From Bradyrhizobium diazoefficiens (GTDB lineage: Bacteria; Pseudomonadota; Alphaproteobacteria; Rhizobiales; Xanthobacteraceae): a stretch of DNA of 64,000 bases. The notes beneath the pieces are model-generated. The model was not told the origin of the DNA. It saw only the letters and a list, made by a program, of their open reading frames with translations, and made no database searches. Below are positions 1-8,270 of the stretch, piece after piece. The stretch covers positions 359,879 through 423,878 of the forward strand of contig NZ_JAFCJJ010000003.1 of the NCBI RefSeq assembly GCF_018131015.1, given 5' to 3'. The first letter of the stretch is position 1. The number at the start of each line of letters is the position of its first letter. A program made the translations under genes and the position numbers.

Positions 1-211
1 CGAAATCGAGCTTGCCCTCCAGCATGTAGAGATACTCATCCTGGTCGGGATGGATGTGCGGCGGCACGAACGTGCCGGGCGGCAGCGTCGCGTGCCAGGA
101 GAAGCTGTTCTCGGCGTAGCTCTTCGGCACATAGGTCTGGCCGAGGATGTTCCAGGAAATGCCTTGGATGCCCTCATTGGCCCGCGTAATGCCGGTGATT
201 TCGCTCTTCAT
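1..211 (-). CDS. Cupin-domain protein (5' part only)
   Basis: The first 70 residues are visible; the 3' end lies beyond the left window edge. The start is the ATG at 209-211, preceded by a good ribosome binding site (GGGAGGAC). Residues around 45-70 carry the cupin signature: PPHIHPDQDE, with histidines and a glutamate in metal-ligand positions, followed by EYLYMLEGKLDF. Small single-cupin proteins of this kind are often aromatic-ring dioxygenases, isomerases or unknowns. It is the second gene of a leftward unit behind a periplasmic binding protein and lies beside an aryl-CoA ligase, so a role in aromatic acid breakdown is plausible. The substrate cannot be read from the sequence. Confidence 0.8.
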   Translation of the reverse strand, partial: MKSEITGITRANEGIQGISWNILGQTYVPKSYAENSFSWHATLPPGTFVPPHIHPDQDEYLYMLEGKLDF

Positions 212-241
212 TGCAGTCCTCCCGTAACGCGATGCGCGGCC

Positions 242-1417
242 TTAGTTCGCCGCCTTGCAATCCTTGGCGTAGCGGTCGCCATAGTTCTCAAAGACCTTCT
301 GGACGATTTCGGTCTGGAATTTGCCGTCCGGACGCTTGGCGACCTTGGTCAGGTAGAAATCCTGGATCGGGTAACCATTGGTGTTGAACTTGAACGAACC
401 GCGCAGCGACGTGAAGTCTGCTTTCTTCAGCGCGGCCCCGACCGCGTCCTTGTTCGAGAGATCGCCTTTCACGGCCTTGACGGCGCTGTCGATCAGCAGC
501 GCGGCGTCATAGGCCTGGAAAGCGTAGGTGCCGGGCACGCCGTTATAGGCGGCCTCGTAGGCGGCGACGAACTTCTTGTTCTGGGGATTGTCCAGGTTGG
601 GCGCCCAGTTCGCGCCGCCGAACATGCCGACGGCGGCGTCCTGCTGCGCGGGCAACGTCGATTCATCCACCGTGAAGGCCGAAAGCACCGGAATGGTGTC
701 GGCGAGGCCTGCCTGCCGGTATTGTTTGACGAGATTGACGCCGAGCCCGCCCGGCATGAACGTGAACAGCGCATCGGGCTTCTGCGCGGCGATCTTGGAC
801 AACTCCGGCTGGAAGTCCAGCGTGTTCAGCGGCATGTAGGACTCTTCGACGATCTCTCCCTTGTAGTCGAGCTTGAAGCCCGCCACCGAATCCTTGCCGG
901 CCTGATAGTTCGGCACCATCAGGTACATGCGCTTGTAGCCGCGATCCTGCGCGACCTTGCCGAGGATCGCGTGGACCTGATCGTTCTGATACGACGTCAC
1001 ATAGAAGAACGGGTTGCAGTCCTTGCCGGCAAACGTCGAAGGTCCGGCATTGGGGCTGATCAGGAACACTTTCGATTCCGTGACCGGCCGGTGGATCGCC
1101 TGCAGAATGTTTGAGAAGATCGGGCCGACCACGAAGTCAACCTTGTCGCGTTCGAGCAGACCCTTGAGCTTGGTCACCGCTGCATCCGGCTTGAGCTCGT
1201 CGTCAACGACCACAACCTCGACGTCCCTGCCGCCCATCTTGCCGCCGAGATCCTTCACCGCGAGTGCAAAGCCGTCGCGAACCTGCTGGCCAAGCGCGGC
1301 GGCGGGCCCGGACAGGGTCACGATCACGCCCAGCTTGATCTTGTCCTGGGCCAGGACAGGGCTCATCGCAGTGCCGAGCAGCAGGGCAGCCGCGGCCAAG
1401 GTCAATTTTGCTTTCAT
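242..1417 (-). CDS. Branched-chain amino acid/aromatic-acid-type ABC transporter substrate-binding protein (LivK family)
   Basis: 391-residue periplasmic binding protein of the Leu/Ile/Val-binding (type 1 fold) family. The start at 1415-1417 follows AGGGGGACGGATC, and residues 1-23 form a Sec signal peptide ending ...SPVLAQ before DKIKLGVIVTLSGP, a hallmark of the family. A longer frame runs upstream to 1552, but it would bury the signal peptide and cover a regulatory motif. No permease or ATPase gene is in the window, so the rest of the transporter must be outside it to the left or shared. Relatives beside aryl-CoA ligases in Rhodopseudomonas and Bradyrhizobium bind aromatic acids. That specificity is inferred here from the neighbours and from the shared TTKAAGCYYAAAR motif upstream. 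Confidence 0.88.
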   Translation of the reverse strand: MKAKLTLAAAALLLGTAMSPVLAQDKIKLGVIVTLSGPAAALGQQVRDGFALAVKDLGGKMGGRDVEVVVVDDELKPDAAVTKLKGLLERDKVDFVVGPIFSNILQAIHRPVTESKVFLISPNAGPSTFAGKDCNPFFYVTSYQNDQVHAILGKVAQDRGYKRMYLMVPNYQAGKDSVAGFKLDYKGEIVEESYMPLNTLDFQPELSKIAAQKPDALFTFMPGGLGVNLVKQYRQAGLADTIPVLSAFTVDESTLPAQQDAAVGMFGGANWAPNLDNPQNKKFVAAYEAAYNGVPGTYAFQAYDAALLIDSAVKAVKGDLSNKDAVGAALKKADFTSLRGSFKFNTNGYPIQDFYLTKVAKRPDGKFQTEIVQKVFENYGDRYAKDCKAAN

Positions 1418-1556
1418 GATCCGTCCCCCTGACGATCGGCTTGCGCCGCAAGCCACATACTCCGATCCAAGCTTATGCCGATGATGGCTGCCGCGGCAAG
1501 CAAGGCCGAAAGCGTTCTGCATTGTGACCCGTGCATGCAAGCAGCGCGCCAATTGC

Positions 1557-1569
1557 TTGAAGCTTAAAG
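1557..1569. promoter_or_regulatory. Putative MarR operator, copy 1 (upstream of the binding-protein gene)
   Basis: TTGAAGCTTAAAG, inside the imperfect dyad CTTGAAGCTTAAAG and preceded by AATTGC. The same motif occurs at 1624-1636 and 2265-2277. It lies about 140 bases upstream of the leftward binding-protein start. Assignment to the adjacent MarR protein is inference. Confidence 0.55.
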
Positions 1570-1623
1570 AAATTGGTGCAGCCGTTTGCTAGCGGTTTGG
1601 GCTTGCGGCCGGCGCTGATTTAT

Positions 1624-1636
1624 TTGAAGCTCAAAA
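1624..1636. promoter_or_regulatory. Putative MarR operator, copy 2 (upstream of marR)
   Basis: TTGAAGCTCAAAA, with dyad TTTGA-AGC-TCAAA, 13 bases before the GTG chosen as start of the MarR gene. A repressor bound here would cover its own promoter, as is usual for MarR autoregulation. Confidence 0.6.
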
Positions 1637-1649
1637 CGTTGGGGAATCC

Positions 1650-2180
1650 GTGCCGGCGCCAGGGCCGGCGGTGGGCGATTGCACCGAGATGCTCGATTCC
1701 GAGACCAAGGCCGTCGAACTTCCGGAAGACCATGCCGAGGAACTGCGGCTGTGGTTGCGTCTTCTCACCTGCACCAATCTGATCGAGGGCGAGGTCCGCG
1801 GCCGGCTGCGGCAGCGCTTCGACGTCACGCTGCCCCGTTTCGACCTGATGGCGCAGCTCGACAAGGCACCTGACGGCATGACGCTGTCCGACGTCTCCAA
1901 GCGCATGATGGTGTCCAACGGCAATGTTACCGGCCTCGTCGAGCGGCTGGTGGAATCCGGCCATCTCGACCGTCGCACCTCGGAAACCGACCGGCGCGTC
2001 CAGGTAATCCGGCTGACAAAGCTCGGACGTGCCGAGTTTCGCAGGATGGCCGCGGAACACGAGACCTGGATCGCCGATCTCTTCGCAGACCTGACGCCGA
2101 AGGACGTGCGCGAACTGATGCGTCTGCTGGCCAAGACCAAGGCGTCGGCGCAGAAATCGGCAGCAAGCCGCCGGTCCTAG
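1650..2180 (+). CDS. MarR-family transcriptional regulator
   Basis: 176-residue winged-helix regulator. The core helix-turn-helix is at about residues 76-105 (MTLSDVSKRMMVSNGNVTGL), followed by the wing RRTSETDRRVQVIRLT at 108-123, both classic MarR features. The GTG at 1650 follows GGGGAATCC; the ATG at 1689 is an alternative giving 163 residues. MarR proteins beside aryl-CoA ligases (BadR, HbaR-like and related) usually release DNA on binding the acid or its CoA thioester. The gene sits between a leftward transport unit and the rightward ligase-RidA unit. Matching motifs in all three promoter regions support local control of both. The effector is not known. Confidence 0.88.
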   Translation: MPAPGPAVGDCTEMLDSETKAVELPEDHAEELRLWLRLLTCTNLIEGEVRGRLRQRFDVTLPRFDLMAQLDKAPDGMTLSDVSKRMMVSNGNVTGLVERLVESGHLDRRTSETDRRVQVIRLTKLGRAEFRRMAAEHETWIADLFADLTPKDVRELMRLLAKTKASAQKSAASRRS

Positions 2181-2264
2181 CGCCGCGAGCGCGGCAGCGC
2201 ACCATACAGCTTTGCCACAGGAAAAAGCATCGGATGCCCAAAATGCGCTATTGCGCCAAATTGC

Positions 2265-2277
2265 TTTAAGCCTAAAA
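2265..2277. promoter_or_regulatory. Putative MarR operator, copy 3 (upstream of the aryl-CoA ligase)
   Basis: TTTAAGCCTAAAA, preceded by AATTGC exactly as in copy 1, 51 bases before the ligase ATG. This is the position expected for an operator overlapping the promoter of the catabolic unit. Confidence 0.6.
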
Positions 2278-2328
2278 TGTTTTCCAGATCGTGCTGCCGG
2301 GTGCTTTCCATGCTGAAAGGAGCGTGCG

Positions 2329-4020
2329 ATGGCCAACGCCGCCAAGGTTCAAGTGTCGGGCTCGCATGACGGCAACGCCGCGACGGCCCATGTCGATACG
2401 TTCGCGCGGCAGCATCTGCCGCCGCGAGAGCTCTGGCCGGACTTCACGTTTACGCGGCCGGAGCTGCGCTATCCGCCGCGCTTGAACTGCGTGAGCTATT
2501 TTCTCGATCGCTGGGTCGATGAGGGGCATGGCGAGGCGCCCTGCGTCATCAGCCCCGCCGCCAGCTACACCTATCGCGAATTGCAGGCGCTGGTGAACCG
2601 CATCGCCAATGTGCTGGTCGGCAAGCTCGGTCTCGTCACCGGCGGACGCGTGCTGCTGCGCTCGGCCAACAATCCGATGATGGTCGCGGCCTATCTTGCG
2701 GTGATCAAGGCCGGCGGCATTTGCGTGGCGACGATGCCGCTCCTGCGCGCCAAGGAACTGTCCTATCCGATCCAGAAGGCGGAGATCACTCTCGCACTCT
2801 GCGACGGAAAGCTCGCGGACGAGATGGAGAAGGCGAAAGAAGCAGCCCCCGGTCTCAAGCGCGTGGTCTATTGGGGCAATGGCGCTGCCGACTCGCTCGA
2901 GGCTTTGCTTGCCGACGCAAGTCCGGAGTTCAAGGCGGTCGATACCGCCTCCGACGACATCTGCCTGATCGCCTTCACGTCGGGCACCACCGGTGATCCC
3001 AAGGGCACCATGCATTTCCACCGCGATATGCTGGCGGTGTGCGACGGCTATGCACGAAACATCCTGCGGGCGGAACAGAAGGACCGCTTCGTCGGCTCGG
3101 CGCCGCTCGCCTTCACTTTCGGCTTCGGCGGCGTGCTGTTCCCGATGCACATCGGCGCCTCCTTCGTCGTGCTCGAAAGGACCACGCCCGACGATATTTT
3201 GACCGCGATCGAGCAATACAGGATCACGGTCTGCTTCACTGCGCCGACCGCGTATCGTGCCATGATCGGCAAGCTGGCGGGTCGCGACATTTCCTCACTG
3301 CGGAAATGCGTCTCCGCCGGCGAGACGCTGCCCAAGCCGACATTCGATGCCTGGCTCAAGGCGACCGGAATCAAGCTGATGGACGGCATCGGCGCGACCG
3401 AGATGCTGCACATCTTCATCAGCGCGATCGAGGAGGAGATTCGCCCGGGCGCCACAGGCAAGCCGGTGCCGGGTTATGAAGCGAAGATCGTCGATGAGTC
3501 CGGCAATGACGTGCCGCCGGGCACCATGGGGCGGCTCGCGGTGCGCGGGCCGACCGGCTGCCGCTATCTCGCCGATGAGCGGCAACGCAAATATGTCCAG
3601 AACGGCTGGAACATCACCGGTGACACCTACCTGATGGATAGCGATGGCTATTTCTGGTACCAGTCGCGCTCGGACGACATGATCGTGTCGGCGGGCTACA
3701 ACATCGCGGGCACGGATGTCGAGGCGGCATTGCTGACGCATGCGGCGGTTGCCGAGTGCGGCGTCGTCGGTGCCCCCGACGAGGCGCGCGGCATGATCGT
3801 CAAGGCCTATGTCGTGGCCGCTCCGGGTGTGACGGCGGACGCCCGGCTCGCGGCCGAGCTGCAGGAACATGTCAAGCGCGAGATCGCGCCTTACAAATAC
3901 CCGCGCGCGGTCGAGTTCGTGGCGCAGTTGCCGAAGACCGAGACCGGCAAGTTGAAACGTTTTGCCCTGCGGCAACTGGCGCAGGCCGCCGCGACGTCTT
4001 CGGGCGTCGCCGCAGAATGA
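2329..4020 (+). CDS. Benzoate/2-aminobenzoate-type CoA ligase (ANL superfamily)
   Basis: 563-residue acyl-adenylate-forming enzyme: an aromatic acid plus ATP and CoA gives the aryl-CoA, AMP and PPi, in the cytoplasm. The P-loop AFTSGTTGDPKG is at residues 215-226. The hinge region SRSDDMIVSAGYNI comes later, and the C-terminal catalytic lysine is K541 in ETGKLKR. The start follows a strong site (AAAGGAGCG). The N-terminal block and overall length match benzoate-CoA ligase family proteins, including 2-aminobenzoate-CoA ligases, rather than fatty-acid enzymes. The next gene, a RidA-type deaminase 15 bases downstream, would suit an amino-substituted substrate because its pathway makes enamine/imine intermediates. 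Benzoate or a hydroxybenzoate cannot be excluded. Confidence 0.88.
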   Translation: MANAAKVQVSGSHDGNAATAHVDTFARQHLPPRELWPDFTFTRPELRYPPRLNCVSYFLDRWVDEGHGEAPCVISPAASYTYRELQALVNRIANVLVGKLGLVTGGRVLLRSANNPMMVAAYLAVIKAGGICVATMPLLRAKELSYPIQKAEITLALCDGKLADEMEKAKEAAPGLKRVVYWGNGAADSLEALLADASPEFKAVDTASDDICLIAFTSGTTGDPKGTMHFHRDMLAVCDGYARNILRAEQKDRFVGSAPLAFTFGFGGVLFPMHIGASFVVLERTTPDDILTAIEQYRITVCFTAPTAYRAMIGKLAGRDISSLRKCVSAGETLPKPTFDAWLKATGIKLMDGIGATEMLHIFISAIEEEIRPGATGKPVPGYEAKIVDESGNDVPPGTMGRLAVRGPTGCRYLADERQRKYVQNGWNITGDTYLMDSDGYFWYQSRSDDMIVSAGYNIAGTDVEAALLTHAAVAECGVVGAPDEARGMIVKAYVVAAPGVTADARLAAELQEHVKREIAPYKYPRAVEFVAQLPKTETGKLKRFALRQLAQAAATSSGVAAE

Positions 4021-4035
4021 GATGAGGATCGAGAA

Positions 4036-4500
4036 TTGTCCGTGACGACGCCGAAGGGCCCGCAGCTTGCGGTGCTGCCAACCGCCACCGAGAATGGCCC
4101 CCGTTCAGGGGCGCAGGTGCTGCAGCCGTCCGGCTGGCCGATGCCGAAAGGCTATGCCAACGGCATGGCGGCCGACGGCCGCATCGTCGTCACCGGCGGG
4201 GTGATCGGCTGGGATGCCGAGGAGCGCCTCGCGGACGGTTTCGTCGCGCAGGTGCGCCAGACCCTCGCCAACATCGCGGCGATTCTGGCCGAGGCCGGAG
4301 CACGACCCGAGCACCTCGTGCGCCTGACCTGGTACGTCGTCGACATGGACGAATACCTGGCGAACCTGAAGGAACTGGGCCAGGTCTACAGGACCATCTT
4401 TGGCACGCACTATCCCGCGATGGCGTTGGTTCAGGTCGTGCGCCTGGTCGAGAAGACGGCGCGCGTCGAAATCGAGGCGACGGCCGTCATTCCTCGCTGA
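4036..4500 (+). CDS. RidA/YjgF-family enamine/imine deaminase
   Basis: 154-residue RidA-fold protein, about 25 residues longer at the N terminus than typical RidA. The family arginine needed for carboxylate binding and water activation is present in the C-terminal ARVEIEATAVI segment. The start is taken as the TTG at 4036 after GAGGATCGAGAA; the GTG at 4042 would give nearly the same protein. It is 15 bases behind the ligase and almost certainly co-transcribed. Family members hydrolyse reactive 2-aminoacrylate-like enamines. In this operon it may process an amino intermediate of aromatic degradation, which is an inference. It converges with the CBS gene, with only 14 bases between stops. Confidence 0.85.
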   Translation: MSVTTPKGPQLAVLPTATENGPRSGAQVLQPSGWPMPKGYANGMAADGRIVVTGGVIGWDAEERLADGFVAQVRQTLANIAAILAEAGARPEHLVRLTWYVVDMDEYLANLKELGQVYRTIFGTHYPAMALVQVVRLVEKTARVEIEATAVIPR

Positions 4501-4514
4501 TTTCTTCAGCGCTC

Positions 4515-5243
4515 TCAACTTGCCTTGGCGAGACTATCGTCCTCAGGCGAGTCAAGATAGATGCCTGACATGGTATCGACCCAGCACAAATGGTCGTGCA
4601 CCTTCTTCACGCCTTCGACGTTCTCCGCTGCCACGACTGCGGCCTGCCGCGCGCGCTCTTCGGTGATGACGCCGCTCAGGTGAACGATGCCGTCGCGGAC
4701 GATGACATTGAGGCCGAACGGGCACCAGTCGTTCTTCTCCATGGCATCGATGATGCGGCTGCGGATGTGGTCGTCGTCGGCGGTCGGATCCGGCACCTCG
4801 CGAGCGAGGCCCGCCACCGCCTGCAACAGATTGGCGCGCGACACGATGCCCACGACCTTGTCGCCATTCACCACGGGCAGGCGCTTGACGTTGTTTCGTT
4901 CCATGAGATCGACGATCTCGGCCAGCGCCATATCCTCGGTGATGGTCACGGGTGAGGTTGTCATCACTTCCGAGACCTTGCGGCCATGCTCGTGGACGAA
5001 GTCGCTTGCCGACCTGCCGGAGCCGAGAATGAACTTCAACCAGCGTCCGCGCTTCCGCCCGGTGCCGATTTCGCTGCGGCGGATGAAATCCCCCTCCGAG
5101 ACCACCCCGACCAGCTTTCCGGCGTCATCGACCACCGTGAGGCCGCTGATGTGCCGTTTCAGCATGATATTCGCCGCCTCGACGATGCTGGTGTCAGGGG
5201 TGACCGAAATGACCGCTCGGGTCATGATCTGGTGAGCGCGCAT
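4515..5243 (-). CDS. CBS-pair and BON domain protein
   Basis: 242-residue cytoplasmic protein with two CBS motifs (about residues 5-58 and 88-145) and a C-terminal BON domain (about 155-223). CBS pairs bind adenine nucleotides (AMP, ATP, SAM) and sense energy state. BON domains usually bind membranes or lipids, so the pairing suggests a nucleotide-responsive, membrane-associating regulator. The start is the ATG at 5241-5243 with GGAG upstream. It is transcribed away from the PHA synthase gene, and the shared 186-base gap carries two FNR/FixK-type boxes, so hypoxic induction is likely. The broad architecture recalls hypoxic-response CBS proteins such as mycobacterial Hrp1, though Hrp1 lacks BON. 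Confidence 0.88.
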   Translation of the reverse strand: MRAHQIMTRAVISVTPDTSIVEAANIMLKRHISGLTVVDDAGKLVGVVSEGDFIRRSEIGTGRKRGRWLKFILGSGRSASDFVHEHGRKVSEVMTTSPVTITEDMALAEIVDLMERNNVKRLPVVNGDKVVGIVSRANLLQAVAGLAREVPDPTADDDHIRSRIIDAMEKNDWCPFGLNVIVRDGIVHLSGVITEERARQAAVVAAENVEGVKKVHDHLCWVDTMSGIYLDSPEDDSLAKAS

Positions 5244-5308
5244 GGACGACTCCGCTGGCTTGCCGGATTTGGATGGACGAAGCCTAAACCACGGTCTCCA
5301 GGCGTCGT

Positions 5309-5322
5309 TTGACCCAAGTCAA
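5309..5322. promoter_or_regulatory. FNR/FixK-type box (CBS-phaC intergenic, left)
   Basis: TTGACCCAAGTCAA, a perfect 5-4-5 inverted repeat. Its centre is 72 bases from the leftward CBS-BON start. It fits the FNR/FixK consensus TTGAT-N4-ATCAA with the tolerated C/G at the inner position. Confidence 0.75.
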
Positions 5323-5346
5323 GCCATCAAGCCGCAGCCGACGGAG

Positions 5347-5360
5347 TTGATACAGCTCAA
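5347..5360. promoter_or_regulatory. FNR/FixK-type box (CBS-phaC intergenic, right)
   Basis: TTGATACAGCTCAA keeps the TTGA-N6-TCAA core. Its centre is 76 bases from the phaC start and 38 bases from the left box, so each divergent gene may have its own activator site. Confidence 0.65.
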
Positions 5361-5429
5361 CGCATGTCCGGAGCGCAGGCTTATCCTGGCACTAACCGAA
5401 CACTTGGAGCGCGCAAGGAAATTCCAGCC

Positions 5430-7280
5430 ATGAGCGTCGTGCACCTCCTTCCCCGGGCCGAGCCGCCGGCAGAACCGGCTTCCTCCGAACTCCCGGTCAC
5501 GGCTGGCGCCGCTTCCGCCGCGGGCGCCGGAGCGCTTGCCGGAATGCCCGCCGCCAGAGCCGTGGCTGCGTCAGTGCCATATCCTCTTGATCGTGGGTTC
5601 CACGCGGCGCTCGCCCGGTTCACCGGCGGAATTTCGCCGGTGGCCCTGTCGCTCGCCTGGCTCGACTGGAGCGCGCATCTTGCAGCGGCACCACAGCGTC
5701 AGATGGAGATTGCTCGCAACGTCCTTCGCGATACTGGCTCAATTCTGGAAGCCTCCGCCCACGCGGTGTCGCCGGAGCAGAAGCCATGGTCGGTGATCAA
5801 GCCGCAGGGGTGGGATCGCCGCTTCAAGGAGCCCCAATGGGAAACCGCGCCGTTCAACCTGATGGCGCAGGCGTTCCTGCTGGGAGAGCGCTGGTGGCAC
5901 GATGCCACGACGGGAGTGCGCGGGGTTTCACGCGCCAACGAGGCCATCGTCGAGTTCTCGGTACGCCAGATGCTCGACATGTTCGCGCCGTCGAACTTCG
6001 CCGCCACCAATCCGCAAGTCCTGGAAAAGGCGTTCCAGAGCGGTGGAGAGAATTTCGTATTCGGTTTGCAGAACTGGTGCAGCGATTTCATCCGTATGCT
6101 CTCGGCGACCAAGCCGGCGGGTGGCGAACAGTTCGCTGTCGGCAAGTCTGTCGCGGTGTCTCCGGGCAAGGTGGTCTATCGCAACGAGCTGATGGAGCTG
6201 ATTCAGTATCACCCGACGACCGCACAGGTCCGGCCCGAACCGATCCTGATCGTGCCGGCCTGGATCATGAAGTACTACATCCTCGATCTGTCCCCGCAGA
6301 ACTCGCTGGTCAGGTATCTGACGAGCCAGGGCTTTACCGTGTTCGCGATCTCCTGGCGCAACCCGGATGCGAAGGATCGGGACGTCGCCTTCGATGATTA
6401 TCGCAGGCTGGGCGTGATGGCCGCGCTCGATGCGATCGGCCGCATCGCTCCGGACCGGAAGATCCATGCTCTCGGCTATTGTTTGGGCGGCACTCTGCTG
6501 TCGATTGCCGCCGCCGCCATGGCCCGCGACGGCGACGAGCGCCTCGGCACAGTCACGCTCCTTGCTGCGCAGACCGACTTCACCGAGGCCGGCGAGCTGA
6601 CGCTGTTCATCAACGAAAGCCAGGTGGCCTTCCTCGAGGACATCATGTGGGAGCGCGGCTATCTCGATACGAAGGAGATGGCCGGCGCGTTCGCACTGCT
6701 GCGTTCCAACGACCTGATCTGGTCGCGGCTGTCGCGCGATTATCTGATGGGCGAGGCGACGTCGCCGAGCGACCTGATGGCCTGGAACGCGGACGCCACC
6801 CGGCTGCCCTATCGGATGCATTCGGAATATCTGCGCAAGCTGTTCCTCGACAACGATCTGGCCGAAGGCCGCTATCGCGTCGAGGGCCGGAGCATCTCGC
6901 TCTCCGACATCCATGAGCCGATGTTCGTGGTCGGCACGCTGGCCGATCATGTCGCGCCATGGCGGTCCGTCTACAAGATCCACTATCAGGTCGATGCCGA
7001 CGTCACCTTCCTGCTCACCAGCGGCGGTCACAATGCCGGCGTCGTCGCGCCTCCGGATCAGCCCGGGCACCACTATCAGGTGATGAGCAAGGCCGCGGAT
7101 GCGCCCTATGTGGGTCCGGACGAATGGCTGAAGCTTGCACCGCGCGTCGAGGGATCGTGGTGGCCGGAATGGACCAGGTGGCTTGCGGCACGCTCCGGCG
7201 AGCTCCGCGATCCACCGCCGGTGGGGTTCGGAGACGTCGATCGCCTGCCCGAGGCGCCCGGGGACTACGTCCACACCTAA
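5430..7280 (+). CDS. phaC: Class I-type poly(3-hydroxyalkanoate) synthase
   Basis: 616-residue PHA synthase that polymerises (R)-3-hydroxyacyl-CoA on storage granules. The catalytic triad is visible: Cys351 in the lipase-like box GYCLGG, Asp506 in ADHVAPW and His534 in GGHNAG. The Cys-Asp and Asp-His spacings (155 and 28 residues) are close to the class I enzyme of Cupriavidus. The start is the ATG at 5430 behind AAGGAAATTCC; an in-frame ATG at 5364 would add an unlikely leader. No phaA, phaB, phasin or depolymerase gene is nearby, so it probably draws on precursors made elsewhere. Two FNR/FixK-type boxes upstream suggest it is a low-oxygen synthase, possibly a second copy. Its stop overlaps that of the convergent CHAD gene. 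Confidence 0.92.
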   Translation: MSVVHLLPRAEPPAEPASSELPVTAGAASAAGAGALAGMPAARAVAASVPYPLDRGFHAALARFTGGISPVALSLAWLDWSAHLAAAPQRQMEIARNVLRDTGSILEASAHAVSPEQKPWSVIKPQGWDRRFKEPQWETAPFNLMAQAFLLGERWWHDATTGVRGVSRANEAIVEFSVRQMLDMFAPSNFAATNPQVLEKAFQSGGENFVFGLQNWCSDFIRMLSATKPAGGEQFAVGKSVAVSPGKVVYRNELMELIQYHPTTAQVRPEPILIVPAWIMKYYILDLSPQNSLVRYLTSQGFTVFAISWRNPDAKDRDVAFDDYRRLGVMAALDAIGRIAPDRKIHALGYCLGGTLLSIAAAAMARDGDERLGTVTLLAAQTDFTEAGELTLFINESQVAFLEDIMWERGYLDTKEMAGAFALLRSNDLIWSRLSRDYLMGEATSPSDLMAWNADATRLPYRMHSEYLRKLFLDNDLAEGRYRVEGRSISLSDIHEPMFVVGTLADHVAPWRSVYKIHYQVDADVTFLLTSGGHNAGVVAPPDQPGHHYQVMSKAADAPYVGPDEWLKLAPRVEGSWWPEWTRWLAARSGELRDPPPVGFGDVDRLPEAPGDYVHT

Positions 7281-8260
7281 TCCTCTGGGTCTGCGTTTGG
7301 CGTGAGGTCCGAGGAGCGGAAGGGCTTGGCCTTGTCCAGCTTCCGATAGGCCTTCGAGGCGGTCTGCAACAGCTTCTTTTCGCGCTTGTGATTGAGGAAG
7401 CGAATGCCTGCCTCGGGGACGGCTTCGTTCAACGACGCTGCGAGGGTCTGGCCCCGTGCGTCGTCATTCAGTTGTCCGAGCGAGCGCTGGGCCTTGCGCA
7501 ATTGCTTGAGCACCGACTTTTGCTTTTCGAGCGACGTCCCGGTGAACAGGTCGTCCAGTGATTCGATCGAGTAGGTCAGCCGCTTGTTGAGGAGCCGCAG
7601 CTTGTGGCGCTTCTCGACGTCGAGCTTGCCGAGCTTGCGCGCCTTCCTGAGCAGCGTCTTCTCCCATACCGCCAATCGCTTCGCGGCGTGGTCGGCGAGC
7701 GTGCAGCGGCGCAGCCTGATGGCCTCCTTGCTGCGCCGGGTCGACCAGGGGCCGCTCTCGATCCAGGCCGAAGCCTGCTCGACGAGACGCTGGTAACGCG
7801 CCGATTGCAGCGCGCGTGCGAGCAGCCGATGGCTCTCGGCGCGCTTCTCGTCCCAGTGGCGGAGCTCGGCGATCACGGCGAGCTCGCCGCCGGCCTCGGC
7901 CAGGACCCGGTCGATCGCCACATCGAGATCCCGCACCATGCCGAGCTGGCTGTTCAGCCATTTCAACTCGGCCCAGACCATCGGCCGCAGCGCGTCGTCG
8001 ACCATGGGCGAGAAGAAGCGAATGGCGCTCCGCAGATGGGTGAGAGCGATCCGGATCTGGTGCAGCCCCTCGGGATCGCCGCGGCATGTGCCTTCGTGCT
8101 GGGCGAGAACGGCGGCGAGGTGACGCCGCGCAATGATCCGGAACGCCGTATCGCAGGCCATGCCGGGGCTGAGCCGGCCAGGCGATGCGCTTCGCGCCAC
8201 CGGCCTGGCAGGGGTGGTCGCCGCAATCTTCGTGGGTCGCGCCATCCTTGTCCGCGTCAA
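7277..8260 (-). CDS. CHAD-domain protein
   Basis: 327-residue, strongly basic, all-helical protein. The CHAD signature is clear: HQIRIALTHLRSAIRFF near residue 67, RDLDVAID further on, and conserved histidines and arginines in long helices. CHAD domains bind inorganic polyphosphate and associate with polyphosphate granules. The start is taken as the TTG at 8258-8260 (AAGG upstream); the ATG at 8243-8245 would remove five residues. It lies 10 bases behind the APH-AAA gene and is surely co-transcribed. No CYTH triphosphatase domain is attached, unlike many CHAD proteins. Being beside a PHA synthase, it may link polyphosphate and PHA inclusions; that is inference. Confidence 0.85.
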   Translation of the reverse strand: MTRTRMARPTKIAATTPARPVARSASPGRLSPGMACDTAFRIIARRHLAAVLAQHEGTCRGDPEGLHQIRIALTHLRSAIRFFSPMVDDALRPMVWAELKWLNSQLGMVRDLDVAIDRVLAEAGGELAVIAELRHWDEKRAESHRLLARALQSARYQRLVEQASAWIESGPWSTRRSKEAIRLRRCTLADHAAKRLAVWEKTLLRKARKLGKLDVEKRHKLRLLNKRLTYSIESLDDLFTGTSLEKQKSVLKQLRKAQRSLGQLNDDARGQTLAASLNEAVPEAGIRFLNHKREKKLLQTASKAYRKLDKAKPFRSSDLTPNADPED

Positions 8261-8270
8261 TCAGATTGCC

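Noticed and set aside
1418..1552. Longer N terminus of the binding protein
   Set aside because: Would place 45 residues before a clear signal peptide and cover the intergenic control region.
2329..4020. Fatty-acid or 4-coumarate CoA ligase
   Set aside because: N-terminal blocks and neighbours fit benzoate-type ligases better; final substrate still open.
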